Shown: piece by piece, positions 51,970 through 58,835 of the stretch
Layout of the letters: every line of letters begins with the position of its first letter
Numbering within the stretch: the first letter of the stretch is position 1
Source of the DNA: Aestuariirhabdus litorea
GTDB taxonomy: Bacteria; Pseudomonadota; Gammaproteobacteria; Pseudomonadales; Aestuariirhabdaceae
Assembly (NCBI RefSeq): GCF_003864255.1
Contig: NZ_QWEZ01000001.1
Coordinates: 1,984,001 to 2,048,000, forward strand
DNA length: 64,000 bases
Reading direction: 5' to 3'
Notes under the pieces: generated by a model
The model's input: only the letters and a program-made list of their open reading frames with translations
What the model was told of the DNA's origin: nothing
The model's database searches: none
Made by a program: the position numbers and the translations under genes

Positions 51970-52824
51970 CTACTTATCGTGGCAACTCAGACACACATTA
52001 CTTCCGGTATTCTCAATACGAAGGAAGGTTGTGTTGCTAGTGTGCGGATCGTGACAGCTGGCACACTCAACGAATGGCTGGGCATTACTGTCTCCAGACA
52101 GATCGGTACGAGTGTAGAGCTGAATATCCTCCTTGTTCCGAGCATTGTCCGTGCCAGCACCCTGTGCGTTATCCACCCACCAAACAGGATTACTGTTGGC
52201 GATAGCCATACGGGGCAGATTGAAACCGGACGTACTCAGCATAGTGTTAGAACAAAGCGCACCGTCACCGCCGGTACAAGAAGTCGTGAGAAATCCTCCA
52301 CCAGCGTACTGGATACTGATCGGGTGGTCATCTCGCAGATCGGTACCGATTTTGGTGATCCCATCGAGCAGGAGTCCATTCGCGCTCCCCACAGTGGTAC
52401 CATCCCAGGTTCCGGCCATTGGAGAGCCAGTTGCGTTATAACCACCAGAGCCTGGAGCGTTAATCACAGAATTCATTGCCTGGGTACCGTCGTGGCAGGA
52501 GAGACAGGCCAGGGAGACGGAACCAATGGCAGCTTCCTTGCCCTGCAAAGAGCTAGTCTGAAGGGTTGCGTAGGTTGTGTAGGTAGGTGAACTGTTGATA
52601 TTGCGGTTCCACAGCGGCACGGGAGCCGAGGTATCGGAGCCGTGCGGGGTGTGACAGAACACGCAGATCTCTGCAGTACCATCAAACAGGTTATTACCAA
52701 CAACACCACCACTACCTAAGTTATGCTTGGTCCCGGAGATTCCGGCAAAGGTTGCTGCACTGGCAACCAGCAGGGCGCCACCGAGAGCGGCCAACCCTAT
52801 ATTTTTGGTCATTGACTTGAACAT
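51970..52824 (-). CDS. Tetrahaem c-type cytochrome, relative of the undecahaem N-terminus
   Basis: The 284-residue protein has a signal peptide (IGLAALGGALLVASAATFA) and four haem sites (CVFCH, CLSCH, CASCH, CLSCH) separated by Gly/Asn/Thr-rich stretches. Its first 60 residues (ISGTKHNLG, CVFCHTPHGSD, PLWNRNINSS) align with the start of the 11-haem protein, and the CHDPH and CLSCHD contexts recur. It has its own sigma-54-like promoter and IHF site. I chose the ATG at 52824. It may be a smaller surface or periplasmic partner of the large cytochrome. Confidence 0.9.
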   Translation of the reverse strand: MFKSMTKNIGLAALGGALLVASAATFAGISGTKHNLGSGGVVGNNLFDGTAEICVFCHTPHGSDTSAPVPLWNRNINSSPTYTTYATLQTSSLQGKEAAIGSVSLACLSCHDGTQAMNSVINAPGSGGYNATGSPMAGTWDGTTVGSANGLLLDGITKIGTDLRDDHPISIQYAGGGFLTTSCTGGDGALCSNTMLSTSGFNLPRMAIANSNPVWWVDNAQGAGTDNARNKEDIQLYTRTDLSGDSNAQPFVECASCHDPHTSNTTFLRIENTGSNVCLSCHDK

Positions 52825-52906
52825 GACTTTCGTCCTCATTCTAATTCTTTCACGGCGTATCGATTTTGCTAACTACGCGAGATTTCTCTCGACTTCACCC
52901 CTAACA

Positions 52907-52924
52907 AAGCGAATGTTGTGCCAA
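52907..52924 (-). promoter_or_regulatory. Candidate sigma-54 promoter of the tetrahaem cytochrome gene
   Basis: On the minus strand it reads TTGGCAC-AACAT-TCGCTT. The -24 block is a full match and the -12 block has one mismatch (TCGC for TTGC) with correct GC spacing. Transcription would start near 52897, about 73 bases before the ATG. Confidence 0.7.
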
Positions 52925-52985
52925 CTTCGCAACCTGCTACCACCAAAAAACAAATTAGCCCATCAAAAAAAATAATCTTTTTAAA

Positions 52986-52998
52986 TATCAATAGTTTA
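52986..52998 (+). promoter_or_regulatory. IHF-like binding site
   Basis: TATCAATAGTTTA fits the IHF consensus WATCAANNNNTTR without mismatch. It lies 63 bases upstream of the -24 element, between the promoter and the likely enhancer, where IHF is known to bend DNA for sigma-54 activators. AT-rich DNA makes chance matches more likely. Confidence 0.55.
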
Positions 52999-53249
52999 AA
53001 AATAACAAAAAACACCTACGTGATTTTTTTGCCAATTCACCCTCCCCCCTTTCGGGACAAGAAACGTCCGGGAAGTCTATTTACTGGAAAAAAGGACCGG
53101 ATTGGGAATCTATTTTCTGTTTTTTGGGAAAACCCATTCCTAGGATAACGACCACTTCTTCCCAGCAGTGGGAAACCGAACAGGGCGGCAAAGCGGTAAA
53201 AGGGTGCGCGGGCGTTTGTACCAGCAGAGGAGAGAAAAAACGAGGCGGT

Positions 53250-53804
53250 TTAAACCTTGATGGGGTCAATCTGGCTAACGAATTGGTCAATGACGGGTTG
53301 CAACAGATCTTCACCCCCGGACTGACGCAGCTGTTTCTGCAGCTCACTGACATCATCCATCAGCGCATCCTGATGACGTTGCAGCCGCTCAATGGTCTCC
53401 ATCAGGGCATCGCTCTCATTCTGCAGGGCGTCCCCCCGTCGAATGCTCAGGATAGGCTCATTACTGTGCCGATACTTTATCTCCAGGTTGCGGGCAAAAC
53501 GATAAAGGGGACCGGCCACCCGAAAGCTGGAGTAGAGCCCGATCAGCCAGGTCGTCACTCCGGCTCCCAACACCAGGATCAGTGCGGTCAGCGACATCAG
53601 CCAGGGCAGGTTTCGTTGAGCCTCCAGCAGCTCAACCCCCAGGGCTTGATAGCCCTGGGGAAGATTGTAAAGCATCCATAGCAGCAACAGGGCAATTCCC
53701 AGCAATGCAAAACCACTGGTGAGCAGGCAGATCTTACCCACCTGCTTATGCATCGACAGCATTTTGGAATCACCGGAACTGAGCTGCTCTGTCTGCTGAA
53801 CCAT
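53250..53804 (-). CDS. Two-helix membrane protein with coiled coil, function unknown
   Basis: The 184-residue protein has two hydrophobic helices (KICLLTSGFALLGIALLLLW and LMSLTALILVLGAGVTTWLI) around a short periplasmic loop. Then comes a HAMP-like segment (SFRVAGPLYRFARNLE) and a coiled coil (DALMETIERLQRHQDALMDD). It lacks any kinase or methyl-accepting domain. It resembles the protein at 33964-34509 in plan, not clearly in sequence. The FRVAGPLYR segment is typical of membrane linkers found beside multihaem genes. Role unknown. Confidence 0.65.
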   Translation of the reverse strand: MVQQTEQLSSGDSKMLSMHKQVGKICLLTSGFALLGIALLLLWMLYNLPQGYQALGVELLEAQRNLPWLMSLTALILVLGAGVTTWLIGLYSSFRVAGPLYRFARNLEIKYRHSNEPILSIRRGDALQNESDALMETIERLQRHQDALMDDVSELQKQLRQSGGEDLLQPVIDQFVSQIDPIKV

Positions 53805-53908
53805 AAAGAAGGTATTTCCTGTCGGCTACCCACCCCCACCGTTAGGGCGGAGGGGGGTCCCTACATTAATAGCACAGACGGAAATAACGCACACGGGTAA
53901 CCTGCCGC

Positions 53909-55150
53909 TTAATCGAGCGAAGTGATGCGCGCCACCCCACCGAAACTACCGATCCAATACACCCCCTCACTCTCCTCACTCATTGAAAAGACCGCATCGG
54001 AGTAGAGGCCATCGGCTCGGGTAAAGACCCTGAAGCTGCCATCGGCCTCTCGCCGCGCAAGCCCCTTGCTGGTCCCCACCCACAGACGCTTCTTGCTGTC
54101 TATATAAAGAGCGAAGATGTGGTTGTTGGGCAGGCCATCGTCCATCGTCAGGGTGGTCCAGCGCTCGCCATCAAAGCGGCTCAGCCCCGCCCCCCAGGTT
54201 CCCGCCCATACCACGCCCTCATCATCCACCACCAGCGAGATAATATAGTTAGGGTTATAGGCCGTACTCACACCCTCCAGGCCCATCTCGATCTTCTGCC
54301 GGGCGTGATGCTCCGAAAACTGGGCAGGGTCGGTTCTAACCGGGTTCTGCTTCTCCATCAGCTCGTAGGGGGCACCCAGGCCATCGGCGTGGCGCCAGTT
54401 CTTCCACTGCCCATCGCGGTACAACGCCAGCCCACCTTCGGTCGCCATCCACAGATCGCCATTGAGTCCTTCGGCCAACCCGTACACCCAGTCGTTGGGG
54501 ACCCCACCATCGGTATTTTCAACCGTATACACTTCCCAGGCGGCAGGGTCATCCAGCTTCCCACCCTTGATGCGGTTGGCACCGGTCCAGGTGGCGATCC
54601 AGATATCACCGTTAGTCATCTGCAAGGTACCGTAAACAAAGGCATCACCCAACCCCTCCGGTACGTTGTAGATTTTCCAACGCCCCTTCTCCTCGTCTTC
54701 GAGAATCGACAAGCCACCGCCGTAGGTGCCCACGGCGATTTTCCCATTCACCTCGGCAATATTGAACACCCCGTTGGCCAGGAGCCCGTTCTGGGTGTTG
54801 TAGTGCTGATAATCGTTTTTACCCAGGTCGTAGCGCAGCGCTCCTCCCGATGACCCGATCCAGACCGACTCCCCGACTGGTAGAATCGATTTCACGTTGC
54901 GGTTCCCCATCTCAAACTGGGTGAACTTACCCTGTGGAATGGTCGGGTGGTCCACAGGGGTGGTGCTGGCAATGCCTAGCCCCTGCTCAATAGGCATATG
55001 CCCGGGGGGAAGGGTCGCCCCGGCCGGCAGTTTTGCGGCACTGACCGGGGTGTGCTCGGTCGACTCCTGCGGGCGATTGTTATTCACCAGTACCATGGCC
55101 ACCAAACCCGCCATTCCCAGGGCAACCCCGGCCTTAATTTTCCAGCTCAC
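53909..55150 (-). CDS. Stand-alone two-component-type beta-propeller (Reg_prop), membrane-anchored
   Basis: The 413-residue protein has an N-terminal membrane anchor or signal (IKAGVALGMAGLVAMVLV) and then Reg_prop-type repeats such as NGDIWIATWTGANRIKG, NGDLWMATEGGLALYRDG, EGVVWAGTWGAGLSRFDG and KRLWVGTSKGLARRE. The repeats form a seven- or eight-bladed propeller. Such propellers are usually the sensor part of hybrid kinases; here no kinase is fused. A strong AGGAG site precedes it. It follows a paralogue encoded at 55216-56334. Confidence 0.85.
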   Translation of the reverse strand: MSWKIKAGVALGMAGLVAMVLVNNNRPQESTEHTPVSAAKLPAGATLPPGHMPIEQGLGIASTTPVDHPTIPQGKFTQFEMGNRNVKSILPVGESVWIGSSGGALRYDLGKNDYQHYNTQNGLLANGVFNIAEVNGKIAVGTYGGGLSILEDEEKGRWKIYNVPEGLGDAFVYGTLQMTNGDIWIATWTGANRIKGGKLDDPAAWEVYTVENTDGGVPNDWVYGLAEGLNGDLWMATEGGLALYRDGQWKNWRHADGLGAPYELMEKQNPVRTDPAQFSEHHARQKIEMGLEGVSTAYNPNYIISLVVDDEGVVWAGTWGAGLSRFDGERWTTLTMDDGLPNNHIFALYIDSKKRLWVGTSKGLARREADGSFRVFTRADGLYSDAVFSMSEESEGVYWIGSFGGVARITSLD

Positions 55151-55215
55151 ATCTCAACTCCTGCATCTAGCGCCGACACCCCGTGCCGACAACATCTTAG
55201 GGTAGCCAACCGGGC

Positions 55216-56334
55216 TCAGGGCGCTTCTTTCGCTGTCTGCCCTATACGGACCACAGAACCCCGGGTCCCTGCCCAGATATCGCCTGACGGTGATTCTGCA
55301 AGGGCATACACATTGATATTGACCAGTCCCTGATGACGGCCAAAATTTTGCCAGTTTTTACCATCGAAGCGGGAGATCCCGCGATTGGTGCCAAACCAGA
55401 AGGCACCATCCTTTGCCTGGATAAGGCTGTAGACGATGTTACCCATCAGCCCATCATCGACGGTGTAGTTACTCCAACGTCCATCCACAAAGCGGCTGAC
55501 ACCACCGCCCCAGGTACCCACCCAGACGCTCTGGTCTTCGGCCACCTGGAGTGCAAACACATAGTTGGGGTTATAGGTTTCCTTACCCGCTGCCATTACC
55601 CCCAGGTCATGACGCTCACGGGTACCCAGCCCCGTGTTGGTGCTGAAGGGCAACGCATCCTTATTCTCCGCCCCCAGGCCATCCTGATGGGTCCAGGAGA
55701 CCCACTCACCGGAAACCTGGTCAAAGCGGGAAACTCCACCCTCAGTGCCAAACCACACACGGCCCTGGCTATCGACATCGAGGCCGTAAACCCACTCATT
55801 GACCAGCTCCTTGACGTAGGTATCCATCTTCAGCGTATTGCGGTCGAGGCGGTTCACCCCGGCCCAGGTGCCGATCCACAGGCCACCGTCGGGATGATTG
55901 GCAAAGGAGTAGATCCAGTAGTCTGCCAGTCCGTGCATGGGGAAGAAGGTACGCCAGGGCTCCTCCTCCTTGTAGCGGCTCATCCCCCCCGCATTGGTGC
56001 CAAACCACTTGTAACCATCGGGATCGATGCCGATGGCAAAGACATATTCATTAGCCAGGCCATCTTTACGGGTGAAGGAGTTGGTCAGGCTGAAATCAGT
56101 GAGGGATATCTGGTTAACCCCCACGGAGGTTCCCACCCAGAGACTGGAGCTCTCCTCCTCTACCGCCAGGGAACGCACAAAGACGTTTTCACCCACGTTA
56201 AAGGTCTCCTGCACTGCGTAACTGGCCGCCGCGGCCTTAACACGCCCGGCATCATCCTCGCTCCTGTCCTCAGAGCAGCCACTCACCAGCAGTGCTATTA
56301 CAACGGCCATCAGGCCCGACATAGCCCTATCCAT
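55216..56334 (-). CDS. Reg_prop beta-propeller lipoprotein, paralogue
   Basis: The 372-residue protein has a lipobox LVSGC (Cys20 from the ATG at 56334) and propeller repeats such as DGYKWFGTNAGGMSRYKEE, DGGLWIGTWAGVNRLDRN, QGRVWFGTEGGVSRFDQV, DQSVWVGTWGGGVSRFVDG and DGAFWFGTNRGISRFDGKN. They match the next gene closely, down to the YNPNYVFALQV and ETYNPN block. The start overlaps the monohaem cytochrome stop (TGATG). An outer-membrane or periplasmic binding role near the cytochrome complex is inferred. Confidence 0.86.
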   Translation of the reverse strand: MDRAMSGLMAVVIALLVSGCSEDRSEDDAGRVKAAAASYAVQETFNVGENVFVRSLAVEEESSSLWVGTSVGVNQISLTDFSLTNSFTRKDGLANEYVFAIGIDPDGYKWFGTNAGGMSRYKEEEPWRTFFPMHGLADYWIYSFANHPDGGLWIGTWAGVNRLDRNTLKMDTYVKELVNEWVYGLDVDSQGRVWFGTEGGVSRFDQVSGEWVSWTHQDGLGAENKDALPFSTNTGLGTRERHDLGVMAAGKETYNPNYVFALQVAEDQSVWVGTWGGGVSRFVDGRWSNYTVDDGLMGNIVYSLIQAKDGAFWFGTNRGISRFDGKNWQNFGRHQGLVNINVYALAESPSGDIWAGTRGSVVRIGQTAKEAP

Positions 56335-56675
56335 CAATACAGTGTCCTTAAATGTGCAATTACATCCTGAATCTGCTCTTCGTCCAGAATGCCGAAGAAG
56401 GAGGGGCAGCCCCCCTTACCGTTCTCAATGCGCCTGAAAAGCTGTTCATCGCTAACTCGCAGCCCGTCACCTAAAGAGAGATCGATGCCTCCGGCCATAT
56501 CCCCCCTCCCTTGGTTTCCATGGCAACGAGAGCACTCCATCAGATAGATTTCACTTCCTGAAAACACATCCGCCGCATAAAGTGACTGGGGCATACAGGA
56601 CCAAATCAACACCGCCGTGGCTCCAGCAAGCCCCCTGATACGAGCATAAATACCCAACCGACCCGAAAACATCAT
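56334..56675 (-). CDS. Monohaem c-type cytochrome
   Basis: The 113-residue protein has a signal peptide (AGATAVLIWSCMPQSLYA) and one class I haem site CSRCH, followed by HGNQGRGDMAGGIDLS. The distal-ligand region is GCPSFFGIL rather than the usual Met loop, so the sixth ligand is unclear. It should be a small periplasmic electron carrier. It overlaps both neighbours by 3-4 bases, so it belongs to the regulator/propeller operon. Confidence 0.9.
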   Translation of the reverse strand: MMFSGRLGIYARIRGLAGATAVLIWSCMPQSLYAADVFSGSEIYLMECSRCHGNQGRGDMAGGIDLSLGDGLRVSDEQLFRRIENGKGGCPSFFGILDEEQIQDVIAHLRTLY

Positions 56676-57415
56676 AGACTCTCCTTAATGGACTCCCACC
56701 GCTCTACCTCTTCCTGGCTGGGCAACTGACCAAGCAAGCCTTCGGTATATACAGCAATGAGGTAACGTATCGATTCAAGGTCCCCCTGTGAGGCTGCCCT
56801 TCGATACAGCTCCAGTGCTTGTTGATTATCAATATCCAGCCCAAGCTCACCATTTCGATAGGCCTCGGCAAGAATCCGAGTGTAGTAAGAACTTCCCTGT
56901 TCTATGGCCCTATTTAACCAAAACAGGGCTTTCTCATTATCCTGATCATACCCCATGGAGCCATTATGGTAGGCCTCATAAAGAGATCCTATCGCTTGAA
57001 AATTACCTAGTTCAGCCGATTTATTCAGCCACTCATCGGCCCTGCCGAAGCTCTTTTCCACCCCTTCGCCACTCATGTACTGCATCGCCAGCCTCAACAT
57101 GGCCAGAGCGTCACCTTGCTGGGCAGCTCGCTCGTACCAGCGAAACGACTCCTCAAAGTACCCCCCCTTGTGCAGCAGGTAGGCGTAGCCCACCTGCCCC
57201 CCCGGATGCCCCATTTTAGCAGCCCGTTGAAAGAGTCCAATGGACTCGGTCATTCGCCCGTTTCGGTCAGCCTCCATAGCTTGTAGATAGATCGCTTCCG
57301 CTGTGGGGTCTGGCTCCACAGCAGCTGTACCTGGAATCGGTTCAGGTTGCGCAAAACAAGCGGCACTTGATAGTAGTAGAACCAAAGCGGCACCACCCAC
57401 ACGACTTGGCTTCAT
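56672..57415 (-). CDS. Secreted Sel1-like repeat protein
   Basis: This 247-residue protein has a signal peptide (GGAALVLLLSSAACFA) and five or so Sel1-type repeats (GHPGGQVGYAYLLHKGGYFE, GDALAMLRLAMQYMSGEGVE, GNFQAIGSLYEAYHNGSMGY, YYTRILAEAYRNGELGLDID). Sel1 repeats mediate protein-protein contacts. The ATG at 57415 has an ideal AAGGAGA site. It begins 46 bases after the response regulator ends, so it is likely co-transcribed. Confidence 0.88.
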   Translation of the reverse strand: MKPSRVGGAALVLLLSSAACFAQPEPIPGTAAVEPDPTAEAIYLQAMEADRNGRMTESIGLFQRAAKMGHPGGQVGYAYLLHKGGYFEESFRWYERAAQQGDALAMLRLAMQYMSGEGVEKSFGRADEWLNKSAELGNFQAIGSLYEAYHNGSMGYDQDNEKALFWLNRAIEQGSSYYTRILAEAYRNGELGLDIDNQQALELYRRAASQGDLESIRYLIAVYTEGLLGQLPSQEEVERWESIKESL

Positions 57416-57460
57416 TACTTTCTCCTTCCTCCACACAAACAAGGGAACTTCTCATTATGC

Positions 57461-58813
57461 TTACTCATCAGCCCCCTCCAGCTTACGATAAAGGCTGGAC
57501 AACCCCAGACCCAGCTTTTTTGCCGCTATCCGCCTATCGCCACCGGCCTCATCGATCGCCTGCTTGATCACCCGAATCTCAAACTGGCGCACCTGGTCAC
57601 GCAGCAGCATCTCCCCATTGATCGGGGCCGTGCCGCCACTTTTTATCACCTGGGTCGGCAGGTCTGTCACCCGGATGAGGTTATCCTCGGCCAGGATGAG
57701 GGAGCGGGCAATGATGTTTTCGAGCTCCCTGACATTTCCCTGGTAGCTGTAATGTTTGAGCAACTCCAGCGCCTCGGGTTCAATATCGATCTGCTCACCG
57801 AGCCCCAGCTTCTTGGACTCACGCTTTATAAAGAACTCGGTCAGGATGGGGATATCGGCCAGCCGCTCCCGAAGGGGAGGAATCTCGATATTGAAGATAT
57901 TGAGACGAAAATAGAGGTCTTCGCGGAAGGTGCCCTCGGCGACCATCTTTTCAAGGTCACGGTTGGTCGCCGCGATGATTCGTACATCCACCTGTCGCGC
58001 CTGCTCGCTACCCACCGGGCGAACGCTGTTGTCCTCAATCACATGCAGCAGCTTAACCTGCAGGTTGAGGGGTAACTCACCGATCTCATCGAGAAAAATA
58101 GTGCCCTGGTCCGCTTCTACAAAAAGCCCTTTCTTGGCCTTGTGCGCTCCGGTAAAGGCCCCTTTGGCGTGACCAAAGAACTCACTTTCAAGCAGGTTTT
58201 CAGGGATAGCACCACAGTTGACCGGAATAAAGGGGGCGTTGGCACGCAGACTGTTCTCATGGATGCTGCGGGCGGTCACCCCCTTACCGGTCCCACTCTC
58301 GCCGGTAATAATGACGGTGCTGTCGGTCACCGCCACCTTTTTAACCAGGCGATCGGTCCGGGCCATGGCCTCAGACACCATACGGCACTGATTTTCATTG
58401 GTCGCCATGACCAGGTTACGCAACACCTTGTTTTCACTGCGCAACTCCAGGATATCCGCTATCTGCGACAGGCGGTTGATGACATCCTCGTTGCGCACCG
58501 GTTTGACCATATAGTCATAGGCGCCTGCCCGCATCGCCTCAATCGCGGTATTGACGGAAGCGAAAGCGGTCATCATCAGAAAACAGGTTTCAATCCCCTT
58601 CTCCCGTGCGCGGTCAACCACCTCGATACCGGTAATATCCGGCATGCGAATGTCCGATACCGCAACATCAAACTCCCCGGAAGAGAGCTTCTCCAGCGCT
58701 TCGGTACCACTACCTGCGGTATCGACGACGTGCCCGGCTTTCTCGATCGCTTTTGCCAAAATATGGCGAAGAGCCAGCTCATCATCGATCACCAGCACAT
58801 TCAGTGTTTTCAT
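57461..58813 (-). CDS. Sigma-54-dependent response regulator (NtrC/ZraR type)
   Basis: The 450-residue protein has three domains. The receiver (residues 1-120) has DD at 10-11, phospho-acceptor Asp54 in VAVSDIRMPD, and Lys in YDYMVKPV. The AAA+ domain has Walker A GESGTGKG, the sigma-54-contact loop GAFTGA in FFGHAKGAFTGAHKAKKG, and FLDEIGELPL. The Fis-type helix-turn-helix is at the end (DRRIAAKKLGLGLSSLYRKL). It must activate sigma-54 promoters. Two histidine kinase genes lie directly upstream in the same unit, and three sigma-54-like promoters stand before the cytochrome genes, so this is their likely activator. Confidence 0.95.
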   Translation of the reverse strand: MKTLNVLVIDDELALRHILAKAIEKAGHVVDTAGSGTEALEKLSSGEFDVAVSDIRMPDITGIEVVDRAREKGIETCFLMMTAFASVNTAIEAMRAGAYDYMVKPVRNEDVINRLSQIADILELRSENKVLRNLVMATNENQCRMVSEAMARTDRLVKKVAVTDSTVIITGESGTGKGVTARSIHENSLRANAPFIPVNCGAIPENLLESEFFGHAKGAFTGAHKAKKGLFVEADQGTIFLDEIGELPLNLQVKLLHVIEDNSVRPVGSEQARQVDVRIIAATNRDLEKMVAEGTFREDLYFRLNIFNIEIPPLRERLADIPILTEFFIKRESKKLGLGEQIDIEPEALELLKHYSYQGNVRELENIIARSLILAEDNLIRVTDLPTQVIKSGGTAPINGEMLLRDQVRQFEIRVIKQAIDEAGGDRRIAAKKLGLGLSSLYRKLEGADE

Positions 58814-58835
58814 CTAATCGGCTCCTTGGCCAGAC

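Larger units (their letters stand above)
52825..53249. other. AT-rich 425-base regulatory region
   Basis: This is the longest gene-free gap of the locus. The part near 52975-53035 is very rich in A and T with phased A-tracts. It holds the sigma-54-like site and an IHF-like site. Inverted elements such as GGGAC...GTCC near 53056-53072 could bind the NtrC-type regulator, but I cannot confirm an enhancer. Confidence 0.6.
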
